Positions 16,727-26,100 of a stretch of 64,000 nt of DNA are shown piece after piece. Each line of letters starts with the position of its first letter. Position 1 is the stretch's first letter. The position numbers were made by a program, and so were the translations under genes. Below the pieces are notes generated by a model. The model did not search any database. It was not told the origin of the DNA and saw only the letters and a program-made list of their open reading frames with translations. This DNA comes from JAAGZL01 sp050291725 (GTDB lineage: Bacteria > Pseudomonadota > Gammaproteobacteria > Chromatiales > Chromatiaceae), in NCBI GenBank assembly GCA_050291725.1, contig JBNKKH010000017.1:124001-188000 (forward strand). The letters are read 5' to 3'.

Positions 16727-16761
16727 GTAAATTCAATAATATCCTGAAAATAGGAATTTAC
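16727..16761. promoter_or_regulatory. Inverted repeat before the exopolysaccharide operon
   Basis: GTAAATTC (16727-16734) and GAATTTAC (16754-16761) form an exact 8-bp dyad with 19 bases between, about 28-63 bases upstream of the first gene. It could be an operator. The remaining spacer to guaA (to 17023) is AT-rich with no gene and no T-tailed hairpin. Confidence 0.4.
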
Positions 16762-17023
16762 TTTCAGCAGATATAGTGCCTTGCGTGATCAGCAAAGGGC
16801 AAAATTAACCCGCCATTATCTGTTTGACATAGTCCCTATCATTTATAATTCTGAATCGCGCTTTCTGCCACTTCATTCTTATATTTAAAAATCAGGGCGA
16901 CATGATCCACTAATTTTTTATAATTATCAACCTACATTGTCGCGTTATGGCAACAACGCAACCTGCCAAGGCATTAATAGTTCATGCTCTATCAGTTATT
17001 TGGTTGGGGCAAGTGGAATCTAA

Positions 17024-18610
17024 TCACTCCCACTCAATAGTAGCTGGTGGCTTTCCTGAGATATCGTAGGCCACTCGGGAGATTCCGCTTACTTCGTTAA
17101 TGATACGGCGTGATACCAGCTCTAGAAACTCAAATGGCAGATGGGCAAAGCGTGCTGTCATAAAGTCTATAGTCTCCACTGCGCGCAGGCTGACCACATA
17201 TTCGTAGCGTCTGGCGTCCCCCACTACTCCTACCGACTTTACTGGTAGGAATACTGCAAAGGCCTGACTCACCTTGTCATAGAGATCGTGATTTAGCAGT
17301 TCTGAGATAAAAATATCATCCGCTAAACGTAGCAGGTCGGCATACTCTTTCTTCACCTCGCCAAGAATACGCACACCCAGCCCAGGCCCAGGAAAAGGAT
17401 GACGATATACCATCTCTGATGGCAAGCCTAACTCCACGCCTATTTTGCGTACTTCATCCTTAAACAGCTCACGCAACGGCTCCACCAGACTCAGTTTCAT
17501 ATAGTCGGGCAAACCACCTACATTGTGATGGGATTTTATTACATGGGCCTTACCGGATTTTGCTCCAGCAGACTCTATTACATCTGGGTAGATGGTACCC
17601 TGGGCCAGAAAATCAACATCGGGAATCTTCTTGGCCTCCTCTTCGAAGATGTCGATAAACAGGTTGCCGATAATTTTGCGTTTTTTCTCTGGATCGTTCT
17701 CTCCCTTGAGGGCATCCAGAAACCGCTGCTCGGCGTCGACCCGAATAACTTTCACCCCCATATGCTGGGCAAAGGTGGCCATGACCTGATCCCCTTCATG
17801 CAGACGCAGTAGACCGTTATCCACAAAGATACAGGTAAGCTGATCACCGATAGCGCGATGCAACATGGCAGCTACTACAGATGAGTCCACTCCACCAGAA
17901 AGTCCTAGCACTACATGTTTATCGCCTACCTGCTCTTGTACACTCTTGATGCTCTCTTCGATAATACCAGCGGAATTCCACAGGGCCTCGCAGCCACATA
18001 TATCAAATAGGAAACGCTCAATGATGCGCTGCCCCTGACGGGTGTGAGTTACCTCAGGATGAAACTGTAGACCATAGTAACCACGCGCCTCATCGGCTAT
18101 GCCGGCTAAAGGCGCATTATCGGTTTCACAGATAACGCGAAAGCCCTCAGGCGCTTCAACCACCCTATCCCCATGACTCATCCACACATCCAGCTCTCCA
18201 TGCCCATCTGGAGTAGCGTGGTCCTCAATATTCTGCAACAACTTAGAGTGGTGACGCGCACGCACCTGGGCATAACCATACTCGTGCTTATCAGAGGACT
18301 CTACCTTACCACCCAGTTGGGCAGACATGGTCTGCATGCCATAGCAGATTCCGAGTATGGGAACTTCTAGTTCGAAAACAACTTGCGGTGCTCTGGGGGT
18401 GTGATCAGCGGTAACTGTCTCTGGACCACCGGATAGGATAATGCCTGTCGGTTTATGTTCAGCAATAACCTCTTCACAATTATCATAGGGCCAAATCTCA
18501 CAGTAGACACCGGCCTCTCGAACCCGCCGTGCAATCAATTGAGTATATTGAGAGCCAAAATCAAGAATCAGGATTCTATGGGCGTGGATGTCTTTGTGGA
18601 TTGTGCTCAT
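17024..18610 (-). CDS. guaA: GMP synthase (glutamine-hydrolysing)
   Basis: GuaA converts XMP, ATP and glutamine to GMP. It is a 528-residue protein. The class I amidotransferase domain (about 10-200) has the nucleophile in GICYGMQ near residue 88 and HPEVTH near 183. The ATP-pyrophosphatase domain has the PP-loop LSGGVDSS near 232, and the dimerisation domain ends in ATIEWE. The chosen ATG gives MSTIHKDIHAHRILILDFG, matching the usual N-terminus; upstream in-frame codons to 18700 are not family-like. It lies downstream of guaB with an unusual 230-base spacer full of inverted repeats. Parts of its sequence recur at 10839-10909 and 11003-11027, across the exopolysaccharide island. Confidence 0.97.
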   Translation of the reverse strand: MSTIHKDIHAHRILILDFGSQYTQLIARRVREAGVYCEIWPYDNCEEVIAEHKPTGIILSGGPETVTADHTPRAPQVVFELEVPILGICYGMQTMSAQLGGKVESSDKHEYGYAQVRARHHSKLLQNIEDHATPDGHGELDVWMSHGDRVVEAPEGFRVICETDNAPLAGIADEARGYYGLQFHPEVTHTRQGQRIIERFLFDICGCEALWNSAGIIEESIKSVQEQVGDKHVVLGLSGGVDSSVVAAMLHRAIGDQLTCIFVDNGLLRLHEGDQVMATFAQHMGVKVIRVDAEQRFLDALKGENDPEKKRKIIGNLFIDIFEEEAKKIPDVDFLAQGTIYPDVIESAGAKSGKAHVIKSHHNVGGLPDYMKLSLVEPLRELFKDEVRKIGVELGLPSEMVYRHPFPGPGLGVRILGEVKKEYADLLRLADDIFISELLNHDLYDKVSQAFAVFLPVKSVGVVGDARRYEYVVSLRAVETIDFMTARFAHLPFEFLELVSRRIINEVSGISRVAYDISGKPPATIEWE

Positions 18611-18664
18611 AAGAAGAGTGCCTAAAATTATAAAACAGTTAATAATCTGACTAAAAATATTTAA

Positions 18665-18827
18665 CCGCAAATTAACGCTAATCACCGCAAAGTTACGCAA
18701 ATATTTCTAGGGAGAACCTAATTGATCAACAACCATGCCACCACACGCTGGCATGTAAAAAGCTGGATCAATTAAATACTCAAAATTTATTTGCGATATT
18801 TCGCGGTCTATTTGCGTCCATTTGCGG
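18665..18827. repeat. Imperfect inverted repeat in the guaB-guaA spacer
   Basis: The left arm at 18665-18703 and the right arm at 18788-18827 are complementary over about 40 bases with roughly three-quarters matching. Both consist of short GCAAAT/ATTTGCG units (CCGCAAAT, ACGCAAATA, TTTGCGG). Such TTTGCG-rich palindromes occur as dispersed intergenic repeats in many proteobacteria. The transcript would fold into a long hairpin between guaB and guaA. Confidence 0.65.
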
Positions 18828-18840
18828 CCACAAAACAGAC

Positions 18841-20304
18841 TTAGTTACGTCTGTAGTTTGGTGCTTCCTTAGTGATGGTTACATCATGCACATGAGATTC
18901 GGCCATGCCGGCACCGGTCACCCGCACAAACTCTGGTTTGGTACGCATTTCGGGAATACTTGCGCAGCCGGTGTAACCCATACTAGAACGAATACCACCC
19001 AACAGCTGGTAGATGATATTGTTAATGCTACCCTTGTAGGGAACACGTCCTTCGATACCTTCCGGCACCAGCTTTTCGCTATCAGATCCTTCCTGGAAAT
19101 AACGATCACTGGACCCCTCTTTACCACCCATAGCCCCAATAGAACCCATGCCGCGGTATGATTTGTAGGATCTACCCTGATACAGCTCAATCTCACCCGG
19201 AGACTCATCGGTACCGGCAAACAGTCCACCAATCATTACCGAGTGGGCACCAGAGGCGATAATCTTGGCCACATCGCCGGAGTAACGCAGGCCGCCATCG
19301 GCAATCAGGGGGATGCCATCTTTCTTCAGCTCGGCAGCCACATTCATCACTGCACTAACCTGAGGCACACCAACACCTGCTACAATTCGGGTGGTACAGA
19401 TGGAGCCTGGACCTATACCAACCTTAACCGCATCTGCTCCAGCATCCACCAGAGCCCTGGCGGCAGCGGCAGTTGCTATATTGCCACCAATCACCTGTAC
19501 ATCAGGAAAGCTCTTCTTCACCCATGCCACCCGATCTAGAACACCTTGAGAGTGACCGTGGGCAGTATCCACCACAACCACATCCACACCAGCATGCACC
19601 AGGGCCTCAACCCGCTCTTCCGTACCCTCTCCGGTACCGACTGCAGCGCCAACTCTTAGCCGTTCCTGATCATCCCGGCAGGCGTTAGGGTTCTCTTTAG
19701 CCTTCTGGATATCCTTAACTGTAATTAGACCAGATAGCTCGAATTTCTTATTAACCACCAGCACTTTTTCGATACGGTGTTTATGCAGAAGTGCGATGAC
19801 CTCTTCCCGCGGAGCTCCCTCTTCCACCGTAACTAGCTTATCTTTCTGAGTCATGATGGAGGAGACCGGATCGCTCATGCGGGTCTCGAAACGCAGATCA
19901 CGGCTGGTTACTATGCCCACAAGCTCTTTGCCCATGGTAACCGGCACCCCTGAAATATTATTGGCATCGGTCAGTTTCATCACATCCAGAATACTGGTAT
20001 CTGGAGTGACTGAGATGGGCTCACGAATAACCCCAGCCTCATATTTTTTAACGCTCAAGACATTTTTGGCTTGGCGTTCAGCAGACATATTTTTATGCAC
20101 TATGCCGATACCGCCCTCAAGCGCCATAGCTATGGCCAGCTTGGCTTCAGTTACGGTATCCATGGCAGCGGAGACCAACGGGACACTCAACTGGATATCC
20201 CGAGTAAGGTTGGTCTTAAGGTCTACATCCCCTGGTAATACAGTAGAGTGGGCAGGGAGAAGTAGTACATCGTCAAAGGTCAGAGCTTCCTGAGTAAGGC
20301 GCAT
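18841..20304 (-). CDS. guaB: inosine-5'-monophosphate dehydrogenase
   Basis: GuaB oxidises IMP to XMP with NAD, the committed step to GMP. The 487-residue protein has the TIM-barrel catalytic domain interrupted by a tandem CBS pair (about 93-205). The catalytic cysteine is in GSICTTR near residue 305, preceded by KVGIGPG, and the mobile flap RGMGS follows near 405. It has full normal length and runs into guaA on the same strand, forming the purine pair; xseA is divergent, the classical arrangement. Confidence 0.97.
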   Translation of the reverse strand: MRLTQEALTFDDVLLLPAHSTVLPGDVDLKTNLTRDIQLSVPLVSAAMDTVTEAKLAIAMALEGGIGIVHKNMSAERQAKNVLSVKKYEAGVIREPISVTPDTSILDVMKLTDANNISGVPVTMGKELVGIVTSRDLRFETRMSDPVSSIMTQKDKLVTVEEGAPREEVIALLHKHRIEKVLVVNKKFELSGLITVKDIQKAKENPNACRDDQERLRVGAAVGTGEGTEERVEALVHAGVDVVVVDTAHGHSQGVLDRVAWVKKSFPDVQVIGGNIATAAAARALVDAGADAVKVGIGPGSICTTRIVAGVGVPQVSAVMNVAAELKKDGIPLIADGGLRYSGDVAKIIASGAHSVMIGGLFAGTDESPGEIELYQGRSYKSYRGMGSIGAMGGKEGSSDRYFQEGSDSEKLVPEGIEGRVPYKGSINNIIYQLLGGIRSSMGYTGCASIPEMRTKPEFVRVTGAGMAESHVHDVTITKEAPNYRRN

Positions 20305-20417
20305 ATTTGTTTTTCCCTACAGGCAAAATTGAAAAATAAGCTGGCTATTATAGGATTTGCGGCCATCCGGGTAAACTGAAACAATAGATATTAAAGCAAT
20401 TTAGATGCAGAAAGAGT

Positions 20418-21779
20418 ATGCCAACCAGCCCTAGCCAAAGCACCACACAGCGCGATATCTACAGCGTTTCTCGCCTAAATAGCGAGGTACGGGCGGTTCT
20501 GGACAGCAGTTTTCCCCTGCTTTGGGTAGAGGGAGAGATCTCCAACCTAGCCAAACCCTCATCTGGACACATCTATTTCTCCCTCAAAGACCCCTACTCC
20601 CAGGTGCGCTGCGCCATGTTCCGTATGAAGCGGTCACGGCTAAGATTTGAGCCGGAAAACGGTATGCAGGTATTGGCACGAGCCCGCACCAACCTGTATG
20701 AGGCCAGGGGTGATTTCCAGCTTAATATCGAGCACATGGAGCCTGGAGGCGAAGGCCTGCTACGTCAGGCCTTTGAGCAGCTGAAACAACGCCTGGACCA
20801 GGAAGGACTATTCGATAACCAGCACAAACTTCCCCTGCCGGAATTTCCCCAGCAGATCGGGGTAATAACCTCCCCTAGCGGCGCTGCCATCCGTGATGTA
20901 ATCAGTGTGCTGAAGCGGCGCTATCCTTCAGTACCACTGCTGATATATCCCGTTCAGGTGCAGGGTGACAGAGCAGCCCAGGAGATTACCCAGGCGCTAA
21001 ACCTAGCAAACCGAAGAGATGAGTGTGACCTGCTCATCCTCACCCGCGGTGGAGGCTCTCTGGAAGATCTGATGGCCTTCAATGATGAACAGGTGGCCAG
21101 GGCCATATTTGAGAGCAAAATAGCTATTATCTCAGCCGTAGGCCATGAGATCGACTTTACTATATCTGACTTTGTTTCTGATCAGAGAGCTCCCACCCCA
21201 TCGGCAGCGGCAGAGCTAGCCACCCCAGACTGCAGAGAGCTTATTGAGAGATATACCGATCTACAACGTCAGTTAACCCATCGCATAGAGCGCCAACAAC
21301 ACACTCTGGAGCAGAGAGTTGAGAACATTGGACGCCGCCTCTCTCTGCTCCACCCGGGAGTACAACTCAGCCAAAAACAGCAGCGTCTGGATGAGCTGGA
21401 GCTGAGAATAAACCGCTCCATAGAGACCATGCGCAAAAGCGCAAATCAGAGATTCACCAACCTACAAACCAGACTGTTTGCGGAATCACCGCTACAGCAA
21501 ACCGGCATACTGCAGCAGAAAACAAATCAACTAAATCACCGCATGCAGAGAGCTGTCACCAATCAACATAAACTTCTTACCCAGAGATTGTCTGCTGCCG
21601 TAAGTAACCTGAACACTCTGAGCCCCCTGGCCACCCTGGAACGCGGCTACTCCATCACCAGTAAACTGCCTGAAGGTACGATATTACATAACTCCAAGGA
21701 TATCTCTGCAGGTGATCACATTGAGACCAAACTAGCCAATGGCAAGTTAATCTGCCTAGTGGAGACAAGCGAAGAATAA
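20418..21779 (+). CDS. xseA: exodeoxyribonuclease VII large subunit
   Basis: XseA with XseB degrades single-stranded DNA to acid-soluble oligonucleotides. The 453-residue protein shows an N-terminal OB fold (about 10-110) with LWVEGEISNL and SGHIYFSLKD, then the catalytic domain with GVITSPSGAAIRD, LTRGGGSLEDL and AVGHEIDFT. A long glutamine- and arginine-rich coiled coil (about 265-400) and the terminal LERGYSI segment follow. It is divergent from guaB across 113 bases. xseB is not in the window. Confidence 0.96.
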   Translation: MPTSPSQSTTQRDIYSVSRLNSEVRAVLDSSFPLLWVEGEISNLAKPSSGHIYFSLKDPYSQVRCAMFRMKRSRLRFEPENGMQVLARARTNLYEARGDFQLNIEHMEPGGEGLLRQAFEQLKQRLDQEGLFDNQHKLPLPEFPQQIGVITSPSGAAIRDVISVLKRRYPSVPLLIYPVQVQGDRAAQEITQALNLANRRDECDLLILTRGGGSLEDLMAFNDEQVARAIFESKIAIISAVGHEIDFTISDFVSDQRAPTPSAAAELATPDCRELIERYTDLQRQLTHRIERQQHTLEQRVENIGRRLSLLHPGVQLSQKQQRLDELELRINRSIETMRKSANQRFTNLQTRLFAESPLQQTGILQQKTNQLNHRMQRAVTNQHKLLTQRLSAAVSNLNTLSPLATLERGYSITSKLPEGTILHNSKDISAGDHIETKLANGKLICLVETSEE

Positions 21780-21844
21780 CCAAGACGATTCAAGAAAAAA
21801 CAGCTATATTTTATCAATATAGACAACAGCCTGGAGAATAAAAT

Positions 21845-23263
21845 ATGTCAATAACATCCGGCCTAGAGTTTCGCCAAAGCGTCGACCACATGGTAGATAG
21901 GGCAATGTCTGTCATGGAACTGGATACAGGTATTGCCAATGCCATAAAAGCCTGCACCTCAGTACTACAGGTCACCTTCCCGGTAACAATCAAAGACAAG
22001 ATCGAAATGTTCACTGGATGGCGCGCAGTACATAGCATCCACCGACTGCCTTCTAAAGGCGGTATAAGATTTGCCACCTCAGTAGATCAATTTGAGGTGG
22101 AGGCCCTGGCTGCTCTAATGACATACAAGTGCGCCATCGTGAACGTACCTTTTGGTGGATCTAAAGGCGGTCTGTACATAGACCCATCCCAGTACACCAG
22201 AGATGAACTTAAACTAATCACCCGCAGGTTCACCAGGGAGTTGGCGAAAAAAGGTTTCCTCAGTCCAGCCACCAACGTACCAGCGCCTGATGTGGGAACT
22301 GGTCAAAGAGAGATGGCCTGGATAGCTGACACCTACAAACACCTATACCCTGAAGACTTAAACCACATGGCCTGTGTAACCGGAAAACCAATAGAACACG
22401 GCGGTATCCGTGGACGCACAGAGGCCACCGGACGCGGTGTTCAATATGGTCTACAGGAGTTCTTTCGCCACCCAGAAGAGGTAAAAGCGGCAAGCATGGA
22501 TGGTTCCCTTGAGGGCAAGAACATAATAGTCCAGGGGCTGGGTAATGTGGGATATCATGCGGCAAAATTCCTCTCAGAGGAGGATGGCTCCAAGATAATC
22601 GCAGTAATAGAACGTGATGGCGCAATCATCAACAAAGACGGAATTCACATCGAAGAGCTTCGCTTCTATATGAACGACCATATGGGAGTTAAAGGCTTTG
22701 TGGGCGGTAAATACATAGAAGATGGTAGCAGCGTATTGGAGATGGAGTGCGACATCCTAATCCCAGCCGCACTGGAGAGCGTGATCCATGAGAACAATGC
22801 CGCCAATATCAAGGCCAAACTAATAGCAGAAGCAGCCAACGGCCCTATTACATTCGAGGCAGATCGCATCTTACGCAACAATGGCATCAAGGTATTGCCT
22901 GACGCCTACATGAACGCAGGAGGTGTAGTTGTCTCCTACTTCGAATGGATCAGAAACCTCTCCCATGTGCGCTTTGGCCGTCTGGAACGCAGATACGATG
23001 AGGTCCGTGGCAAATGCATAGTAGATGCCCTTAACGAAATGACAGGCAAGGAAGTACCTGACTATATCAAAGTTAAGCTAGCGCATGGGGCAGATGAATT
23101 CGACCTGGTCAGATCCGGCTTGGATGACAGCATGAGTCAGGGGATGCAAGAGATAATCGATATCTACCACCGTAACGAAAAGATAGAGGACTACCGCACA
23201 GCTGCCTATGTAATCGCTCTATCCAAGATTTCTCGTTCCTATCTGGATATTGGGGTTTTCTAG
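21845..23263 (+). CDS. glutamate dehydrogenase (Glu/Leu/Phe/Val dehydrogenase family)
   Basis: A 472-residue enzyme interconverting glutamate with 2-oxoglutarate and ammonia. The N-terminal domain has KGGIRFATSV and the catalytic-lysine segment PFGGSKGGL, then PAPDVGTG. The Rossmann domain contains VQGLGNVGYHAAKFL near residue 225. C-terminal NAGGVVVSYFEW is typical. A GGAG lies eight bases before the ATG. Length and motifs fit the NAD-type hexameric enzymes, but cofactor choice cannot be proved from sequence. It is 65 bases from xseA and is followed by a hairpin. Confidence 0.9.
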   Translation: MSITSGLEFRQSVDHMVDRAMSVMELDTGIANAIKACTSVLQVTFPVTIKDKIEMFTGWRAVHSIHRLPSKGGIRFATSVDQFEVEALAALMTYKCAIVNVPFGGSKGGLYIDPSQYTRDELKLITRRFTRELAKKGFLSPATNVPAPDVGTGQREMAWIADTYKHLYPEDLNHMACVTGKPIEHGGIRGRTEATGRGVQYGLQEFFRHPEEVKAASMDGSLEGKNIIVQGLGNVGYHAAKFLSEEDGSKIIAVIERDGAIINKDGIHIEELRFYMNDHMGVKGFVGGKYIEDGSSVLEMECDILIPAALESVIHENNAANIKAKLIAEAANGPITFEADRILRNNGIKVLPDAYMNAGGVVVSYFEWIRNLSHVRFGRLERRYDEVRGKCIVDALNEMTGKEVPDYIKVKLAHGADEFDLVRSGLDDSMSQGMQEIIDIYHRNEKIEDYRTAAYVIALSKISRSYLDIGVF

Positions 23264-23300
23264 ATACAGCAGTATAGATCTATTTACGAATAGTCAGCAT

Positions 23301-23326
23301 GGTTGATCTATCTCCGCAGATCAACC
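23301..23326 (+). terminator. Hairpin after the glutamate dehydrogenase gene
   Basis: GGTTGATCT (23301-23309) pairs with AGATCAACC (23318-23326) around an 8-base loop, 38 bases after the stop. There is no T run, so termination is only possible, not certain. The convergent gene ends at 23369. Confidence 0.4.
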
Positions 23327-23368
23327 AGCTACTGGCAACTGTACTCTACTAAATTATATTATCAGGAA

Positions 23369-23896
23369 TTAATTAGTGGCTTTAGGTTCGAGTTTATGCA
23401 GATCTTTATCATACATAGCAACCAACAGTAGTTCGCCTGCAGCGTCCACGCGAAACTGTCCATATTTTGCATTTTCATATATTTTTGCATTTCCTTCTTG
23501 GAAGAAAAATGCATCGGTAGCGAACTTAACAGCGCCATTTCTCACTCTATAGCGCAGCAACAACTCATCTTCAGACAACGCATCACCGGCATACAGTCCC
23601 TTATATGCTGCGACCTTATTATCATCTAATTCGACTACTACAAAACCATCAGATGCATCCACATCATGCCGCCAGCGCTTATATGATTTTGCTTTGGGTA
23701 GCACTCTATACACATCATCAGCTACCTTAAATCGCAGATCCATATAATCGCCCTGCATAAGAGAACGTGGATCAACTGGAACTAACCCCAAATAAACGAC
23801 TCTTCCGTTGGCTAACTGCTCTTCTTTCTTATAAATCGACCAATTAACCAGACCTAGTACTACAATCAGTGAAATTAGCGCAATAGTCCTAGCCAT
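23369..23896 (-). CDS. GDYXXLXY domain protein
   Basis: A 175-residue membrane-anchored protein with one helix at about 4-22. The name-giving motif appears as QGDYMDLRF near residue 50, in the context LVPVDPRSLMQGDY. ATG at 23896 is taken as the start; GTG at 23908 is an alternative, and both overlap the upstream gene. It is the last of a three-gene set with DUF4401 and DUF2157 proteins, a combination that recurs in bacteria and suggests a membrane complex. Function unknown. Confidence 0.85.
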   Translation of the reverse strand: MARTIALISLIVVLGLVNWSIYKKEEQLANGRVVYLGLVPVDPRSLMQGDYMDLRFKVADDVYRVLPKAKSYKRWRHDVDASDGFVVVELDDNKVAAYKGLYAGDALSEDELLLRYRVRNGAVKFATDAFFFQEGNAKIYENAKYGQFRVDAAGELLLVAMYDKDLHKLEPKATN

Positions 23897-24962
23897 GCTG
23901 CACCCCACTCTGTCTTTTCCCAGTGTGCAGTAGCACCCAACGCGCTGTAATTAGAAGCATACCGGTTAACAGTAAAATCAGTGCCTTTTCTAGCAGAGTT
24001 ACATTAAGAAAATAGTAGTACGCAGAGATAGAAGATAGCAAAGATATAATACCAATACCCATCAAAACTCTATTACTACCAGAAAAACCTATTATGAGAA
24101 TAAACATTGATACTGATATGCCATGAGCCACATATGAGACCACTGACAACAGCACTGTTCCAATAAATGCAACAATAGATATTGGCTCGGTAACTCCATG
24201 TCCCAGGCGCCGCAGAATATTCCAAATCACATAGAGCATAATCGCAGCCACAAGCAGCTCATCAATCAAAAGATACATCCACAATTTTGCTATTTCCTGA
24301 TCCCTCAGCAATTTAACAATATTGGCACTTAAATCTGCAGATACATGTTGTCCTGTTGCAATAACCAATGCGAGAATTAGTCCGTAGCCTATAGCAGACT
24401 GCATACGCATATGTTCAGGATATTTAAACTCATTCAGCCACAACCAGGCTGCACCAAACATAAGAAAAGGAACCGTAATATAGTGAACACCAAAATTTGC
24501 CATCGCCATGGAAAAACATATCCCCGCAGCAAACGACGATAACACCCGATGAATATAATTTGGCATAACAACTGCTAAAATAGATACTAATATAGTAACC
24601 ACTATTAGGCTTGCATCTGAATTTAATCCGTCAAATACTCTCCAAATAATCAACCCCTGCCCCGCAAGACTTATTGCTAACGCAGCATGCTCATAGAATT
24701 CATTCTTGGGGATGCGCAACAAATAATAAGCTGCCGAGATTAGTGCGGCACCTACTGCTATTAAAACAAAACTATTGTCATGAAATGATTCAAACAGGAC
24801 ACCCACACTTCCAAACAGAAAAAGTGATGCAACCCATCCTGATATAGCTAAAAGTACTTTAACATACCACGGAGATTCAATAGTATCTGATTGAGGCTCA
24901 TCTCCCTGAACCACTCCTGCTGCTATCAGCATGTCCCATACTGATTCACCTTGAATTTTCAT
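23889..24962 (-). CDS. DUF4401 domain membrane protein
   Basis: A 357-residue protein, mostly transmembrane (about ten helices) after a polar N-terminus of about 30 residues. Sequence and position fit DUF4401, the usual partner of DUF2157. Its start overlaps the DUF2157 stop as ATGA, implying coupled translation and one operon. No catalytic motif was seen; function unknown. Confidence 0.83.
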   Translation of the reverse strand: MKIQGESVWDMLIAAGVVQGDEPQSDTIESPWYVKVLLAISGWVASLFLFGSVGVLFESFHDNSFVLIAVGAALISAAYYLLRIPKNEFYEHAALAISLAGQGLIIWRVFDGLNSDASLIVVTILVSILAVVMPNYIHRVLSSFAAGICFSMAMANFGVHYITVPFLMFGAAWLWLNEFKYPEHMRMQSAIGYGLILALVIATGQHVSADLSANIVKLLRDQEIAKLWMYLLIDELLVAAIMLYVIWNILRRLGHGVTEPISIVAFIGTVLLSVVSYVAHGISVSMFILIIGFSGSNRVLMGIGIISLLSSISAYYYFLNVTLLEKALILLLTGMLLITARWVLLHTGKRQSGVQHG

Positions 24963-25927
24963 GATTGAAACTCACGATGAATATTACGTAGCCACACAGC
25001 TGCTCCCGAACCCATTCCTATAACAAGCATGGCAAGCACAAATAATCCTCCAATATCCATATCATGGAACAAAGATTTTGTCATGGAACTAGTAATAACA
25101 ACCATACCGGAAAGAGCTATGCCTGCAAGCATAAAAAGGTCTTGCTTGAAATTTCTATACGCAAGATAGATACAAAGCATCCAACCTGACCATACAAGCC
25201 AAGGCAGACCATTTGCCTTGTGAGTAAACAGTGCTTCTATTACCAACCAAGTAATAGAATAACCACTAACAATAGCAATCAGTCGCACAGCCCAACGCTC
25301 ATCAAGCCACTCCCATCTATTGCTGAGCCGTTCCCAGATTAGCAGCACAACAGAATCAAAGACGAACAGCGCCCAAAGCACATCTGTGTCAGAAACAAGT
25401 ACAAAACCAAAAAAGCTACCAAACGTTGTGAAATAGAGGAATATAGATAGGTTTATAAGTGCAACCCATAAAGTCCAGACTGCCGGGAAACGACCAACCA
25501 TGGCCCATGGCAGCATAAGCAGGGCCCAGTAAAAAAACAGTTGCCACGGATCTGCTCCTGTCTGATATGTCTGCCCGTACAAAGCAAGAAGCACACCAAG
25601 AAACATAGACGCCATGAGCAATGCAACTTTAGCTCCAACTTTAAATTCATCCATTTTCCAATAAGCTAAAACAGATAGAATTAGAAGTGCTTCAACCATA
25701 CCAAATTTGGCAAAGCGTCCTAGATTATCCCAGTTGAATGCTATAAAGAACATGGTTGAGAAAGCAATGGCAAGCCCACCCATCCATAACAGCAGATGAT
25801 CCATGAACTTTAACCATCCCTGACCGTCTGGAAACACCTTGGTTGTTGATAATGCGGCATCTATATTTTCAACAGGAATATCACCCTGCTCAATAAATGT
25901 AATTATCTGCTTGCGTTTTGATAGCAT
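24959..25927 (-). CDS. DUF2157 domain membrane protein
   Basis: A 322-residue protein and the first gene of the trio. The N-terminal cytoplasmic segment of about 40 residues (KRKQIITFIEQGDIP) is followed by helices beginning LLLWMGGLAIAFSTMFFIAFNW, the part typical of DUF2157. There are about nine helices in total. The trio may form a membrane complex; no function has been established to my knowledge. Confidence 0.83.
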   Translation of the reverse strand: MLSKRKQIITFIEQGDIPVENIDAALSTTKVFPDGQGWLKFMDHLLLWMGGLAIAFSTMFFIAFNWDNLGRFAKFGMVEALLILSVLAYWKMDEFKVGAKVALLMASMFLGVLLALYGQTYQTGADPWQLFFYWALLMLPWAMVGRFPAVWTLWVALINLSIFLYFTTFGSFFGFVLVSDTDVLWALFVFDSVVLLIWERLSNRWEWLDERWAVRLIAIVSGYSITWLVIEALFTHKANGLPWLVWSGWMLCIYLAYRNFKQDLFMLAGIALSGMVVITSSMTKSLFHDMDIGGLFVLAMLVIGMGSGAAVWLRNIHREFQS

Positions 25928-26100
25928 TTTTTTATTTTGCTGATTTTCTTACTGTAGTTATTTTTATTATTTTCTTTGGTTTTGCTGTAAAGCTAAAGGA
26001 AACAGGTCTCACCTTCAAAACATGACCATGTCTACGATCAATGGCGAATTCCATTGATCCGAGAGATATGATATTAACGGGCCAGCAGTGAAATTGAGTC

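Noticed and set aside
16762..17023. Possible small gene or RNA between guaA and the exopolysaccharide operon
   Set aside because: Short AT-rich spacer with no open frame and no stable hairpin with a T run.
18690..18706. PurR-like box ACGCAAATATTTCTAG in the guaB-guaA spacer
   Set aside because: Only partly matches the PurR consensus, and the same unit is a component of the repeated TTTGCG palindrome.
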